From assembly GCF_030864005.1 (NCBI RefSeq), contig NZ_CP132976.1, forward strand, positions 2,976,001-3,040,000: a stretch of 64,000 nt of DNA, given 5' to 3'. Every line of letters starts with the position of its first letter. Within the stretch, counting starts at the first letter, position 1. A program made the position numbers and the translations under genes. Shown here one piece after another: positions 49,713 through 60,061 of the stretch. The notes under the pieces are model-generated. The model searched no databases. It was not told the origin of the DNA and saw nothing but the letters and a program-made list of their open reading frames with translations. The stretch comes from Achromobacter seleniivolatilans. GTDB taxonomy: Bacteria > Pseudomonadota > Gammaproteobacteria > Burkholderiales > Burkholderiaceae_B.

Positions 49713-50324
49713 ATGAAATTGATCGGCTCGCTTACCAGTCCTTACGTACGCAAAGTGCGCATCGTTATGGCCGAGAAAAAGCTGGATTACCGGCTTGAAC
49801 TCGAAAACGTCTGGTCCGCCGACACGCAGATCCAAACGTACAATCCGCTGGGCAAGGTGCCCTGCCTGGTCATGGAAGATGCCGGCGCCTTGTTTGATTC
49901 GCGCGTCATCGTCGAATACCTGGACACCTTGTCTCCCGTTGCCCGCCTGATTCCTCAGCCGGGACGCGATCGTGCGGCCGTGAAATGCTGGGAAGCCATT
50001 GCTGATGGCCTTCTGGACGCCTGCGTCGCCATCGTCAAGGAAAACCAGCGGCCCGAAGCGCAGCGCAGCCCTGAATGGATCGAGCGTCAATACAGCAAGA
50101 TCCACGCAAGCCTGGATGCCATGAACAAAAGCCTGGGTGACAACGCCCACTGCATGGGCATCAACTACAGCCTGGCGGATATCGCCGTCGGCTGCGCGCT
50201 TGGCTACCTGGACCTGCGCTTTGCCTCGCTGGACTGGCGCGCCAACCAGCTGAACCTGGCCCGCTTGTACGACAAGCTGTCCCTGCGGCAATCGTTCATC
50301 GATACCGCGCCCAAGACCGCCTGA
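49713..50324 (+). CDS. Glutathione S-transferase family protein
   Basis: The ATG at 49713 gives 203 residues. The N-terminal thioredoxin fold starts MKLIGSLTSPYVRKVRIVMA, with the SPYVRKV catalytic region and GKVPCLVMEDAGALFDSRVI. The helical C-terminal domain has INYSLADIAVGCALGYLDLR. It has the size and pattern of a bacterial stringent-starvation/GST type. Substrate unknown. The next genes read on the opposite strand. Confidence 0.85.
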   Translation: MKLIGSLTSPYVRKVRIVMAEKKLDYRLELENVWSADTQIQTYNPLGKVPCLVMEDAGALFDSRVIVEYLDTLSPVARLIPQPGRDRAAVKCWEAIADGLLDACVAIVKENQRPEAQRSPEWIERQYSKIHASLDAMNKSLGDNAHCMGINYSLADIAVGCALGYLDLRFASLDWRANQLNLARLYDKLSLRQSFIDTAPKTA

Positions 50325-50405
50325 CAGTTCTGAACGAGCGCCGGGTTCACCCTGGCGCTCGGCGCAAGCCGCGTCCTGCGGCCTGCCCCCTTCCCTGCTC
50401 TGCCA

Positions 50406-51224
50406 TCAAGCCGTAAAGGTCTGCCAGGCCTTGAACAGCATGTACGCGGCCAACGCGAACAGCAGACACGCAAACACCCGCTTCAAGGTCTGCACCGGCA
50501 GGCGATGCGCCATGCGCGCGCCCAAGGGCGCCGTCAACACGCTAGTGCAGACCAGCGCCAGCAACGCCGGCCAGTAGATGAATCCCAACATGCCTGGCCG
50601 CGATGCGCCTTCATTCAGGCCCGACACCACGTAACCCACACTGTTGGCCAGCGCGATGGGAAAGCCCAACGCCGCCGAAGTCGACACCGCATTGTGCAGC
50701 GCCACGTTGCACCAGACCATGAAGGGCACGGACAAGAAGCCGCCACCCGCGCCAACCAGACCCGACAGAAAACCAATCCCAGCCCCCGCTGCGCTCGTGC
50801 CGGCAATACCGGGCATCTGGCGCGACGGCTTGGGTTTCTTGTTTTGCAGCATGCTCCAGCCGGAATAGCCTACGAACAGCGCAAAAAAGAGCGACAACCA
50901 CAAAGTGCTGAGCGCCGCGAACACCGCGCCGCCCGCAATCAGGCCGCCAATGATGATGCCGGGCGCCATCGCCCACACAATGCCCCACTTGATCGTGCCT
51001 CGCTGCTGGTGCGCCCTGACGCTGGAGATCGACGTGAACAGGATCGATGTCATCGACGTAGCGATAGCGGCGTGTACCACCAGATCAGACGGCATGCCCT
51101 TCCAGGCAAATAGCATTGTCAGAAAAGGCACCAGCAGCATCCCGCCCCCAATGCCAAGCAATCCCGCCGCGAAACCCACCACCCCGCCCAACACCAGCAG
51201 GCAAATCACCATCGTTACATCCAC
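50406..51224 (-). CDS. TSUP (TauE/SafE) membrane permease, GTG start
   Basis: I chose the GTG at 51224 because GAGGAG sits six bases upstream (GAGGAGACAGTT). An ATG at 51263 without a clear site is the alternative. The product has 272 residues and eight or nine spans, and the family motifs GLLGIGGGMLLVPFL and GLVGAGGGFLSVPFM are both visible. TSUP permeases move organosulfur compounds or sulfite/sulfoacetate; the substrate is not visible. A GC-rich hairpin (51268 to 51298) lies between it and mnmA. Confidence 0.8.
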   Translation of the reverse strand: MDVTMVICLLVLGGVVGFAAGLLGIGGGMLLVPFLTMLFAWKGMPSDLVVHAAIATSMTSILFTSISSVRAHQQRGTIKWGIVWAMAPGIIIGGLIAGGAVFAALSTLWLSLFFALFVGYSGWSMLQNKKPKPSRQMPGIAGTSAAGAGIGFLSGLVGAGGGFLSVPFMVWCNVALHNAVSTSAALGFPIALANSVGYVVSGLNEGASRPGMLGFIYWPALLALVCTSVLTAPLGARMAHRLPVQTLKRVFACLLFALAAYMLFKAWQTFTA

Positions 51225-51361
51225 AACTGTCTCCTCTTGTTGAATTCTTTTTTTGTTTGCCATGAGCAAGGCCCCGCGGGCTGCGCACCGGGGGCCTTGA
51301 AGTATGGGGCCGTTACGGGCCAGGTATTGAGCTTGGGACAGAAATTGCGTCCCAGCGCCGG

Positions 51362-52480
51362 CTATACGATGATGCCGCCGCCCAAGCAAACATCGCCATC
51401 GTAAAGCACGGCGGATTGGCCCGGCGTGACCGCCCATTGCGGCTCTGTGAAATCCAGTGCGAAGGTACTGCCCTGCGCATTGTCCAGACGGCAGGCCGCA
51501 TCCGCCTGACGGTAGCGCGTCTTGGCGCCGTAAGTGCCCGCCACCGGAGGATGACCAGCAACCCAGCTGGCATCTTGCGCCTTCAACTGGTCCGACAGCA
51601 GCCAGGGATGATCATGCCCCTGCACCACATACAGAATGTTGCGCTCCAGATCTTTGCGCGCCACATACCAGGCTTCAGCCGTACCGTCTTCACGCTGGCG
51701 ACCTTTGACGCCGCCCACACCCAGGCCCTTGCGCTGGCCCAGGGTGTAGAAAGAGAGCCCCTCGTGACGGCCAACCTTCTGCCCTTCCGGCGTCATGATC
51801 GGGCCGGGTTCTGTGGGCAGGTAGCGGTTCAGGAATTCACGGAACGGCCGTTCGCCAATAAAGCAGATGCCGGTGGAATCCTTTTTGGCGGCGTTATGCA
51901 GACCGATTTCGTGCGCAATGCGCCGCACTTCCGTCTTGTGGATTTCGCCCAAGGGGAACAAGGTGCGCGACAGTTGCGCCTGATTCAAGCGATGCAGAAA
52001 GTAGCTTTGGTCCTTGGACCCGTCCAGCGCCTTCAGCAACTGAAACTGGCTGCCGCCACCCTCGGCCGGCACCTCGCGCACGCGTGCGTAATGCCCGGTA
52101 GCGATATGTTCGGCGCCCAGCGCCATCGCGTGGTCCAGAAACGCCTTGAACTTGATCTCGGCATTGCACAGCACATCGGGATTGGGTGTACGGCCGGCGG
52201 AGTACTCACGCAGGAACTCCGCAAACACGCGATCCTTGTATTCGGCAGCGAAATTGACGAATTCAAACTCGACGCCCACCAGATCGGCGACGCTCGCGGC
52301 GTCCAGCAAATCCTGGCGGGTGGAACAGTATTCGGAATCGTCGTCGTCTTCCCAGTTCTTCATGAACAGGCCGACGACCTCGTAGCCTTGCTGCTTAAGC
52401 AACCATGCGGTGACCGAAGAATCGACCCCGCCGGACATGCCCACGACAACGCGGCCTTTCTTGGTGGATATTTGACTCAT
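51362..52480 (-). CDS. mnmA: tRNA-specific 2-thiouridylase MnmA
   Basis: This 372-residue protein has the PP-loop [16 protein letters not shown] at the N-terminus, the first catalytic Cys in [10 protein letters not shown], and the second in [15 protein letters not shown]. MnmA thiolates U34 of tRNA for Lys, Glu and Gln with ATP. The length is normal. The next gene downstream is the TSUP permease, which could supply sulfur compounds, but that link is only a guess. Confidence 0.92.
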   Translation of the reverse strand: MSQISTKKGRVVVGMSGGVDSSVTAWLLKQQGYEVVGLFMKNWEDDDDSEYCSTRQDLLDAASVADLVGVEFEFVNFAAEYKDRVFAEFLREYSAGRTPNPDVLCNAEIKFKAFLDHAMALGAEHIATGHYARVREVPAEGGGSQFQLLKALDGSKDQSYFLHRLNQAQLSRTLFPLGEIHKTEVRRIAHEIGLHNAAKKDSTGICFIGERPFREFLNRYLPTEPGPIMTPEGQKVGRHEGLSFYTLGQRKGLGVGGVKGRQREDGTAEAWYVARKDLERNILYVVQGHDHPWLLSDQLKAQDASWVAGHPPVAGTYGAKTRYRQADAACRLDNAQGSTFALDFTEPQWAVTPGQSAVLYDGDVCLGGGIIV

Positions 52481-52487
52481 GATGGGA

Positions 52488-53414
52488 CTATTTTAGTTCG
52501 GACAAGGCGTCTTCCCGCGGCTGCGGTTCCGCCGCACGCGACACTTCCATCAGCCACGTCCGAAATGCCTGCAAAGTGGGCAGATTGGCCTTTTGCTCGG
52601 GATAGCACAGGTAGTACCCCATGCGCGCCCGGATGGGCAGCTGGATTGCGACCGACAGTTTACCGTCGCGCAGCTCGTCTTCGATCAGGCAGCGCGGAAT
52701 CAGCGCCACGCCGAAACCCGCCGCGGCGGCCTGGGACAACAGCGCGTACTGATCAAAGCGCGCGCCTTCCAGGCTGCGCCGGGTGTCACAGCCGGCTTGC
52801 TCGAACCAATCGCGCCACCCCTCCAGCGCAGACGTGTGGTGCAGCAGCGGATAGGCCAGCAGCGCCTCGGGCGACGCACAGCCGCCCGGGATCAGACGCG
52901 GACTGCATACAGGCACGATTTCACGGCCCACGATGTAATCCGAGCCGCTGCCCGGCCACAGGCCTTCGCCAAAGCGCACGGCGGCATCAAGCTCCGGGGT
53001 TGAAAAGTCATACCCCTGGCGATGCGGCAGGAACTCCACGTGGATATCGGGCCGCAGACGCATAAAGGCCGTCAGGCGCGGAATCAGCCAGCGCGCGCCA
53101 AAGGTCGGCATACAGGTCAGGTTGAGCGTTCCGCCCTGCCCCTGGTGCGCAATCAGCTCGACGGTGGCGGCTTCGATCTGGCCCAGGCCGGCTTGAATCT
53201 TGGTCAGATAACTGCGGCCAGCCTCGGTCAACACCAGCCCTTGCCTGATCCGCAGGAATAGTTCGACGCCAACGAACTCTTCCAGATGTTTCACCTGTTT
53301 ACTGACCGCCCCCTGCGTCACACACAATTCCTGGGCGGCGCGCGTGAAACTGCTGTGCCGCGCGGCGACTTCAAACGCCTGCAAATCCGTTAAAGAGGGA
53401 CAGAAACGACGCAT
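52488..53414 (-). CDS. LysR-type regulator (GcvA-like)
   Basis: This 308-residue protein has the LysR helix-turn-helix ([36 protein letters not shown]) and an effector domain with [20 protein letters not shown], close to the GcvA branch. It reads divergently from the Bug receptor gene with about 300 bases between them, so it may control that gene. Its ATG at 53414 is used. The stop is 8 bases before the mnmA start region. Confidence 0.8.
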   Translation of the reverse strand: MRRFCPSLTDLQAFEVAARHSSFTRAAQELCVTQGAVSKQVKHLEEFVGVELFLRIRQGLVLTEAGRSYLTKIQAGLGQIEAATVELIAHQGQGGTLNLTCMPTFGARWLIPRLTAFMRLRPDIHVEFLPHRQGYDFSTPELDAAVRFGEGLWPGSGSDYIVGREIVPVCSPRLIPGGCASPEALLAYPLLHHTSALEGWRDWFEQAGCDTRRSLEGARFDQYALLSQAAAAGFGVALIPRCLIEDELRDGKLSVAIQLPIRARMGYYLCYPEQKANLPTLQAFRTWLMEVSRAAEPQPREDALSELK

Positions 53415-53710
53415 TTACATTGCTCCCACGGTCTCCGTAGGCTCCTTGCCCTTGAGAACGGGCGAATTTCTTGGGGGTGCTGGGCGGAAAAAACATCCGC
53501 GCCCCTCTTGGGCATTTGCGCCGAGAGCGCAAATTGTTTCAAACCGCGCGACAAAAAAACCGCAAAGATTGGGCCGCCGCGAAAAGAGGTATGAAAAAAA
53601 GTCATAGCTTACGGAGAAACTTTCGTTTGCGCAAACCGGCCTCCCAGGAAAGAATCGTTGCGTTTGCGTCTGCCTTTGCGCATCCGCTTTCCAATTAATT
53701 AGGGGAATTC
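53415..53710. other. Intergenic region between LysR and Bug genes
   Basis: This 296-base gap contains A-rich tracts near 53550 to 53620 and the likely divergent promoters. No repeated LysR box was identified by eye. AGGGGA lies just upstream of the Bug ATG. Confidence 0.4.
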
Positions 53711-54700
53711 ATGCAACGCCGTAATGTAGTCCTGGGCCTCTGTGTCGCTGCCGCGACCTTGGCCATGCCGCTGACCTCGGGTATCGCACACGCAGAAGAC
53801 GCGTACCCGAGCAAGCCCATCCGCCTGATCGTCCCCTTCCCGCCCGGAGGCACCACCGACATCGTCGGCCGCCTGTTCGCTGACAAGCTGAGCAAGGAAT
53901 TGGGCCAGACCGTCGTGGTGGAAAACCGCGGCGGCGCCGGCGGCTCCATCGGCAGCGCCTTTGTGGCCAGCAGCGCGCCGGACGGCTACGTCCTGGGCAT
54001 CGCCACAGTCAGCACGCACGGCATCAACCCGGCTATCTACCCGAACCTGCCGTTCGATGGCGAGAAGGACTTCACGCCCATCTCGAACCTGGCTGCCGTG
54101 CCGAACATCATGACGATCAACCCGAAGGTTCAGGCCAAGAACATGGCCGAGTTCATCAAGCTGGCCAAAAGCCAGCCGGGCAAGCTGACGTACGCGTCGG
54201 CTGGCAACGGTTCGGTCTCGCACATGATGGGCGAACTGTTCAAGATGGCCTCCGGCACCGATCTGATGCACGTGCCTTACCGTGGCGTGGGCCCGGCATT
54301 GAATGATGCGCTGGCTGGCCAAGTCGATGTCATGTATGACAACCTGCCGTCCACGTTGCCGCACGTTCAGTCCGGCCGCCTGATCGCCATGGCCGTTGCC
54401 TCGCCCAAGCGCGTAGCAGCCTTGCCCGACGTGCCGACGTTCGCCGAAGCCGGCCTGCCGGCCGTGAACGACGCGTCGTGGTTTGGCCTGGTTGCCCCGG
54501 CCAAACTGCCGGAGCCCATCCTGGCCAAGCTGAATGCAGCCGTTCAGAAGGTCAGCGCCGAAGCCGACGTCAAGGCACGCCTGGAAGGCCTGGGCGCTGA
54601 GCCCGCCGCCAACAGCTCGGCTGATTTTGGCAAGCAGATCTCGGCAGAAATCGCCAAGAACAAGCGCATCGCCAAAGAAGCCAACGTGAAGATCGACTAA
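53711..54700 (+). CDS. Bug/TctC-type solute receptor
   Basis: This 329-residue protein has a signal peptide (MQRRNVVLGLCVAAATLAMP, cleavage near HAEDAYP) and the Bug family pattern KPIRLIVPFPPGGTTDIVGR, with VENRGGAGGSIGSAFVA and DLMHVPYRGVGPALNDALAG. These periplasmic receptors bind carboxylates for tripartite tricarboxylate transporters. No TctA/TctB gene is adjacent. A hairpin follows. The neighbouring LysR gene may regulate it. Confidence 0.88.
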   Translation: MQRRNVVLGLCVAAATLAMPLTSGIAHAEDAYPSKPIRLIVPFPPGGTTDIVGRLFADKLSKELGQTVVVENRGGAGGSIGSAFVASSAPDGYVLGIATVSTHGINPAIYPNLPFDGEKDFTPISNLAAVPNIMTINPKVQAKNMAEFIKLAKSQPGKLTYASAGNGSVSHMMGELFKMASGTDLMHVPYRGVGPALNDALAGQVDVMYDNLPSTLPHVQSGRLIAMAVASPKRVAALPDVPTFAEAGLPAVNDASWFGLVAPAKLPEPILAKLNAAVQKVSAEADVKARLEGLGAEPAANSSADFGKQISAEIAKNKRIAKEANVKID

Positions 54701-54709
54701 GCGATCTTC

Positions 54710-54740
54710 GGCCCTCGCGCCCCGACGGAGCGCGAGGGCC
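54710..54740 (+). terminator. Hairpin after the Bug gene
   Basis: GGCCCTCGCGC / GCGCGAGGGCC forms an 11-bp stem 10 bases after the stop codon. There is no clear T run after it, so it may attenuate rather than stop transcription into hutG. Confidence 0.55.
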
Positions 54741-54767
54741 TCCGATTCACGAACGCAACACCTCTAT

Positions 54768-55643
54768 ATGCGAATTACCCAACCCCTGTCTTACCGGCTC
54801 GACCTTCCGCAGCAATATCCGGATTCGGAATCCTCGGCCCCGCTAGTGCTGGACTCTCCGCACAGCGGCACCGCCTACCCTCCTGATTTCGCAGCCGCGG
54901 TGGACTTTGGCGCACTGCGCACTGCCGAGGACACCTGGGTTGATGATCTGTGGGGCGACGCCATGGAAATGGGCGTGCCGATGATCGCTGCCGGATTTCC
55001 GCGCGCCTACATCGACGCCAACCGCGCGCCCGACGAAATCGACGAACTGCTGCTGGACGAAAAGTGGCCCGACCCCATCAATGCGTCGCCCAAGGTCCGG
55101 CTGGGCAAGGGCCTGATCTGGCGCATGCTGGACGACGGCACGCCGCTGTACAACCGCAAGCTGACGATTGAAGAAGTCCGCCACCGCATCAACGCGTGCT
55201 GGAAGCCCTACCACGCAGCGCTCGGCCAAGTGCTGGACACCGCCCACAAGAAGTTCGGCAAGGTCTGGCATATCAACTGCCATTCCATGCCCAGCGTTGC
55301 AGGCGCTTTCGCGACCGATCGCCCCGGCCTGGTGCACCCTGACTTCGTGCTCGGCGACCGCGACGGCAGCACCAGCGATCCGGCCTTCCGGGAATTCATT
55401 GCGGCCTGGCTGCGCGAGCGCGGCTACAACGTCACGGTGAACGATCCCTACAAGGGTGTCGAACTGGTGCGCGCTTTCGGCCGCCCCGAAGAGGGCCGCC
55501 ACAGCTTGCAGATTGAGATCAACCGCAATCTCTATATGGATGAAGTGACACTGCGTCCTACCGAAAACTATGGCCGCTTAAAGGCCGATCTGCGCGAGCT
55601 CACCGCCGCGCTGATCAAGTGGACTCGCGCGCAAACGGCCTGA
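54768..55643 (+). CDS. hutG: N-formylglutamate amidohydrolase
   Basis: This 291-residue protein matches the FGase family: VLDSPHSGTAYPPDF near residue 27 and DANRAPDEIDELLLD near 85. Further motifs are GKVWHINCHSMPS near 165 and LQIEINRNLYMDE near 248. It hydrolyses N-formylglutamate to formate and glutamate in histidine breakdown. No other hut genes are visible, so this may be an isolated copy working with the Bug receptor upstream. It has the usual length. Confidence 0.85.
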   Translation: MRITQPLSYRLDLPQQYPDSESSAPLVLDSPHSGTAYPPDFAAAVDFGALRTAEDTWVDDLWGDAMEMGVPMIAAGFPRAYIDANRAPDEIDELLLDEKWPDPINASPKVRLGKGLIWRMLDDGTPLYNRKLTIEEVRHRINACWKPYHAALGQVLDTAHKKFGKVWHINCHSMPSVAGAFATDRPGLVHPDFVLGDRDGSTSDPAFREFIAAWLRERGYNVTVNDPYKGVELVRAFGRPEEGRHSLQIEINRNLYMDEVTLRPTENYGRLKADLRELTAALIKWTRAQTA

Positions 55644-55718
55644 CGCCGGACGTTTGCGCGCCGGTACCGGCCAGCAGCGCAGTAAGACTGGCCGGAGCAA
55701 GCGGGTTGAAAAACCCAG

Positions 55719-55749
55719 ACCCCATGGTTCACGCCGTGGGGTTTTTTTT
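55719..55749 (+). terminator. Terminator after hutG
   Basis: ACCCCATGG-TTCACG-CCGTGGGGT followed by a run of T residues is a typical rho-independent terminator ahead of the pnt operon. Confidence 0.85.
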
Positions 55750-55812
55750 GCCTAGGGGCTTTTTTTCCCTTATTCCGTTATAACTACGGCGAACCTTCTA
55801 GGAGAGGCGTCG

Positions 55813-56931
55813 ATGCACATCGGGATAGCACGTGAAACCCGAGACGGGGAAACCCGTGTCGCAGCAACACCAGAGACCGTCAAGAAGTATGTAGCCGGCA
55901 AACACACCGTTGTCGTGGAACGCGGCGCAGGCAGCGCCGCACACTACCCTGACGACGCCTACGAGGGCGCGGGCGCAACGCTCGGCACCGCCCAGGATGC
56001 CTTGGGCGCCGAACTGGTCTTGAAAGTTCGCGCGCCTGCAGCTTCTGAACTAACCCTCATGAAACGAGGCGCCGTTGTGATCGGCATGCTCGATCCATTC
56101 GATGCCGAGGGGCTTGAGCAGATGGCGGGTGCAGGACTGGTCGGATTCGCACTTGAAGCCGCACCGCGCATCACGCGGGCGCAAAGCCTGGACGTTTTGT
56201 CATCTCAGGCCAATCTGGCCGGCTACAAAGCCGTCTTGTTGGCCGCGCATCATTACGGCCGTCTGATCCCCATGATGATGACGGCCGCTGGCACCTTGAA
56301 AGCCGCGCGCGCCGTTGTCCTGGGCACGGGCGTTGCGGGCCTGCAAGCCATTGCCACCGCCAAACGGCTGGGCGCGGTGGTCGAAGCTTCCGATGTGCGT
56401 CCAGCCGCTCGCGAACAAGTGGAATCCCTGGGCGCCAAGTTTATCGACGTGCCGTTTGAAACCGACGAAGAACGTGAGATCGCGCAAGGTACGGGCGGTT
56501 ACGCACGCGCCATGCCGCCTTCGTGGATGGCGCGGCAAGCGGCACTGGTGTCCGAACGCTGCAAGCAGGCCGACATCGTTATTTCCACCGCGCTGATTCC
56601 TGGCCGGCCCGCCCCCACGCTCGTTTCCGCTGAAACCGTCGCCGCCATGAAACCCGGCTCGGTGCTCGTCGACCTGGCGGTCGAACGCGGCGGCAACTGC
56701 CCCCTGTCCGAAAAAGGACAAATCGTGGAAAAGCACGGCGTGACGATCATCGGGTTGACCAATCTGCCCGGTCTGGTCGCCACCGATGCGTCGGCGCTTT
56801 ATGCACGGAACATCCTGGATTTCCTGAAGCTCATCATCAATGCGGACGGCGCACTGGCCATCAAGCGCGACGATGAAATCGTGGCGGCCTGCCTGGTGTG
56901 CGAAGGCGGCAATGTGTTGCGGAGAACCTGA
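55813..56931 (+). CDS. pntAA: NAD(P) transhydrogenase alpha-1 subunit (PntAA)
   Basis: This 372-residue soluble subunit has [17 protein letters not shown] at the N-terminus, [20 protein letters not shown] at about residue 125 and the NAD-binding [20 protein letters not shown] at about 170. Together they define the NAD(H)-binding domain I. The membrane part is encoded separately downstream (PntAB), the split form common in Alphaproteobacteria and Alcaligenaceae. The operon moves hydride between NADH and NADP using the proton gradient. Confidence 0.9.
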   Translation: MHIGIARETRDGETRVAATPETVKKYVAGKHTVVVERGAGSAAHYPDDAYEGAGATLGTAQDALGAELVLKVRAPAASELTLMKRGAVVIGMLDPFDAEGLEQMAGAGLVGFALEAAPRITRAQSLDVLSSQANLAGYKAVLLAAHHYGRLIPMMMTAAGTLKAARAVVLGTGVAGLQAIATAKRLGAVVEASDVRPAAREQVESLGAKFIDVPFETDEEREIAQGTGGYARAMPPSWMARQAALVSERCKQADIVISTALIPGRPAPTLVSAETVAAMKPGSVLVDLAVERGGNCPLSEKGQIVEKHGVTIIGLTNLPGLVATDASALYARNILDFLKLIINADGALAIKRDDEIVAACLVCEGGNVLRRT

Positions 56932-56933
56932 AC

Positions 56934-57251
56934 ATGGAAGCGATCAACCCCACCCTGATGAATCTCATCATCTTCGTGCTGGCCATCTATGTCGGCTACC
57001 ACGTCGTGTGGAACGTCACCCCTGCGCTGCACACGCCATTGATGGCGGTGACCAACGCGATCTCGGCCATCATCATCGTGGGCGCCATGCTGGCGGCCGC
57101 GCTGACCGAAGGCGGATTGGCTCGCGGCATGGGTGTTTTCGCCGTGGCGCTGGCCGCTGTCAATGTGTTCGGCGGTTTTCTCGTGACCCGGCGCATGCTT
57201 GAAATGTTCAGGAAAAAGGACAAGAAGCCGGCCAAGGAGGAAGCAAAATGA
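56934..57251 (+). CDS. pntAB: NAD(P) transhydrogenase alpha-2 membrane subunit (PntAB)
   Basis: From the ATG at 56934 it has 105 residues: a short start, three or four hydrophobic helices ([60 protein letters not shown]) and a basic tail ([12 protein letters not shown]). It is the first half of the proton-translocating domain. The gene lies 2 bases after pntAA and overlaps pntB by 4 bases. Confidence 0.88.
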   Translation: MEAINPTLMNLIIFVLAIYVGYHVVWNVTPALHTPLMAVTNAISAIIIVGAMLAAALTEGGLARGMGVFAVALAAVNVFGGFLVTRRMLEMFRKKDKKPAKEEAK

Positions 57252-58687
57252 TCTCGCTGAATCTGGTCACTCTGCTTTATCTGATCGCCTCGGTCTGCTT
57301 CATTCAGGCGCTGAAAGGGCTGTCGCACCCTACCACCTCACGGCTGGGCAATGCCTTCGGCATGGCCGGCATGGCAATCGCAGTACTCACGACAGCGGCG
57401 CTCATCATCGGTCTGGCGCGTAGCGGCACGGCCACGATCGGCTTGGGCTGGGTCTTGCTGGGCCTGCTGGTTGGGGGTTCAGTCGGCACGCTGATGGCAC
57501 GCCGCGTCGAAATGACGAAAATGCCGGAATTGGTTGCCTTTATGCACAGCATGATCGGCCTGGCGGCGGTTGCTATCGCCGTGGCCGTGGTGGCCGAACC
57601 TCACGCCTTCGGCATTGTGCCGGCCGGCATGCTGATTCCCACTGGCAACCGCTTTGAGCTGTTCATCGGCACCTTCGTGGGCGCCATCACGTTCTCGGGT
57701 TCGGTCATCGCGTTCGGGAAATTGTCCGGCAAATACAAGTTCCGCTTGTTCCAGGGCGCCCCCGTGGTGTTTCCCGGACAGCACATGCTGAACCTGGCGT
57801 TGGCGCTGGTCATGCTGGGCTGCGGCCTGTGGTTCATGCTGACGCAGGACTGGACGCCCTTCATCATCATGACGCTGGTCGCGTTTGTGCTGGGCGTGCT
57901 GATCATCATCCCGATTGGCGGCGCGGACATGCCGGTGGTGGTGTCCATGCTGAACAGCTATTCGGGCTGGGCGGCGGCGGGCATCGGCTTCTCGCTCAAT
58001 AACCCGATGCTGATCATCGCCGGATCACTGGTCGGATCGTCGGGCGCGATCCTGTCCTACATCATGTGCAAGGCGATGAACCGGTCGTTCTTCAACGTGA
58101 TACTGGGCGGTTTCGGCGGCCAGTCGGGCGGAGGCGCCGCAGCAGGCGACGGGCAGCAACGCAGCGTCAAATCCGGCAGCGCCGACGATGCCGCGTTCCT
58201 GATGACCAACGCCGAAAGCGTGACGATCGTCCCGGGGTATGGTCTGGCGGTGGCGCGTGCGCAGCACGCGTTGAAAGAGCTGGCCACAAAACTCACGGAA
58301 CGTGGCGTGACGGTCAAGTACGCCATACACCCGGTGGCAGGCCGTATGCCCGGCCATATGAACGTGCTGTTGGCCGAGGCCGAAGTGCCATACGACCAGG
58401 TCTTTGAAATGGACGACATCAACAGCGAGTTCGCGCAAACCGATGTGGTGCTGGTGCTGGGCGCGAACGACGTCGTTAACCCAGCCGCCAAGAACGACCC
58501 GACATCGCCCATTGCCGGCATGCCCATTCTGGAAGCCTATAAAGCGCGCACGGTGATCGTGAACAAGCGCTCGATGGCCTCTGGTTATGCCGGGTTGGAC
58601 AACGAACTCTTCTACATGGATCGCACGATGATGGTTTTCGGCGATGCGAAGAAGGTCATTGAAGACATGGTGAAAGCGGTGGAGTGA
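57248..58687 (+). CDS. pntB: NAD(P) transhydrogenase beta subunit (PntB)
   Basis: This 479-residue protein has about nine membrane helices (residues 1 to 270) and a C-terminal NADP-binding domain with [20 protein letters not shown] and [20 protein letters not shown]. It completes the transhydrogenase. ATGA overlap with pntAB indicates coupling. The stop lies 136 bases before the converging glcF gene. Confidence 0.9.
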   Translation: MISLNLVTLLYLIASVCFIQALKGLSHPTTSRLGNAFGMAGMAIAVLTTAALIIGLARSGTATIGLGWVLLGLLVGGSVGTLMARRVEMTKMPELVAFMHSMIGLAAVAIAVAVVAEPHAFGIVPAGMLIPTGNRFELFIGTFVGAITFSGSVIAFGKLSGKYKFRLFQGAPVVFPGQHMLNLALALVMLGCGLWFMLTQDWTPFIIMTLVAFVLGVLIIIPIGGADMPVVVSMLNSYSGWAAAGIGFSLNNPMLIIAGSLVGSSGAILSYIMCKAMNRSFFNVILGGFGGQSGGGAAAGDGQQRSVKSGSADDAAFLMTNAESVTIVPGYGLAVARAQHALKELATKLTERGVTVKYAIHPVAGRMPGHMNVLLAEAEVPYDQVFEMDDINSEFAQTDVVLVLGANDVVNPAAKNDPTSPIAGMPILEAYKARTVIVNKRSMASGYAGLDNELFYMDRTMMVFGDAKKVIEDMVKAVE

Positions 58688-58822
58688 TTGCGGGGCGGAT
58701 GAGCCACCCGCAATCAGGCCTGGGTGTACGTGCGAAAAGACTATCGCGCTACACCCAGCCTTCATTTACTGCGCTGATTTCGTATCGCAGGATCGGCGTT
58801 GCCGCAGCGGCCTGACCAAGAC

Positions 58823-60055
58823 TTACGCCGCTGCTTTGCGCAGTTGTTCGTCCACAACTTCGACCCAATGCCTGACCGGCGTGTCAGTGCCGCTTTGCAG
58901 ATGGCCAATGCAGCCGATATTGGCCGACAGGATCACATCTGGTCCACCCGCCGCGATGGCGTCCAGCTTGCGGTCGCGCAATTCCAGCGCAATTTCCGGA
59001 TTCAAAACCGAATAGGCGCCCGCCGATCCGCAGCACAAGTGTTTATCTGCGAAGGGCTGCAAGGCAAACCCCAAGTCCGCCAGCAGTTGCTCAGACAAAG
59101 GCCGTAGTCCTTGCCAGTGCTGCAAAGTGCAGGGCGGATGGAATGCAGCGCGCGTGCCTTGAGGCAATCGCGCCCGCAGTGCTTGCGCGTGCGGCGCCAC
59201 AATCTCGGCCACATCCTTTACCAGCGCCACGATGTCCGCCGCCTTTTGCGCGTAGGCAGGGTCGTGCTTCAGGTGATGCGCATAGTCTTTCACCATCGCG
59301 CCGCAACCTGATGCGTTCATGACGATAGCTTCGACGCCCCCGCCCTGCAGCAGCGGCCACCACGCATCGACATTGGCGCGCATTTGCGCCAATGCCGCAT
59401 CCTGCGCATCCAGATGGAAACTGACCGCTCCGCAACATCCAGCGCCGGGCGCGAGACGGGCGCCAATGCCTACGGCATCCAGCACACGGATCGTAGCGGC
59501 ATCAATGGTGGGCATCATGGCCGGCTGCACGCAGCCGGTAAGCATCAGTACTTGCCTCGCGTGGCCTGTCACCACCGGCAGCGGGCCCGCATCGCGGCGC
59601 TCTGGAACCTTGCGCTTTAACGCATCGGGCAAAAGACCCCGCACCGCCTGGCCCAATCGCATCGCCGGCGCAAACATCGGCGACAGCATGGCCCGGCGCA
59701 GCAGATTGCGTTTGGTCTTGTCCGCCCATTTGCGTGGCACGCGCTCGTCAACAATCTTGCGGCCGATATCAATCAGATGACCGTACTCGACCCCCGACGG
59801 GCAGGTGGTTTCGCAATTACGGCAGGTCAGGCAGCGGTCCAGATGCAACTGCGTGGATTGCGTGGGCTCGGCACCTTCCAATACCTGCTTGATCAGATAG
59901 ATGCGGCCGCGCGGACTATCCAATTCGTCGCCCAAGACCTGATACGTCGGACAGGTGGCCGTGCAGAAACCGCAATGCACGCAACGCCGCAGGATGGCGT
60001 CGGCCTCCTTGCCCAGATCAGTGTCGCGTGCCCAGGATGCCAGGTTGGTTTGCAT
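58823..60055 (-). CDS. glcF: Glycolate oxidase iron-sulfur subunit
   Basis: This 410-residue protein carries two ferredoxin-type clusters, CVHCGFCTATCPTYQ and CLTCRNCETTCPSGVEYG, and two CCG motifs, GAGCCGAVSFH and HLCCGSAGAYS, as in GlcF. The protein takes electrons from GlcD and GlcE to the quinone pool. It is third in a glcDEF operon. Length is normal. Confidence 0.9.
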   Translation of the reverse strand: MQTNLASWARDTDLGKEADAILRRCVHCGFCTATCPTYQVLGDELDSPRGRIYLIKQVLEGAEPTQSTQLHLDRCLTCRNCETTCPSGVEYGHLIDIGRKIVDERVPRKWADKTKRNLLRRAMLSPMFAPAMRLGQAVRGLLPDALKRKVPERRDAGPLPVVTGHARQVLMLTGCVQPAMMPTIDAATIRVLDAVGIGARLAPGAGCCGAVSFHLDAQDAALAQMRANVDAWWPLLQGGGVEAIVMNASGCGAMVKDYAHHLKHDPAYAQKAADIVALVKDVAEIVAPHAQALRARLPQGTRAAFHPPCTLQHWQGLRPLSEQLLADLGFALQPFADKHLCCGSAGAYSVLNPEIALELRDRKLDAIAAGGPDVILSANIGCIGHLQSGTDTPVRHWVEVVDEQLRKAAA

Positions 60056-60061
60056 GATGCG

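Noticed and set aside
51416-53065. Plus-strand frame of 549 codons across mnmA and the LysR gene
   Set aside because: It covers two strongly supported minus-strand genes, has Arg/Pro/Ala-rich low-complexity text and no domain.
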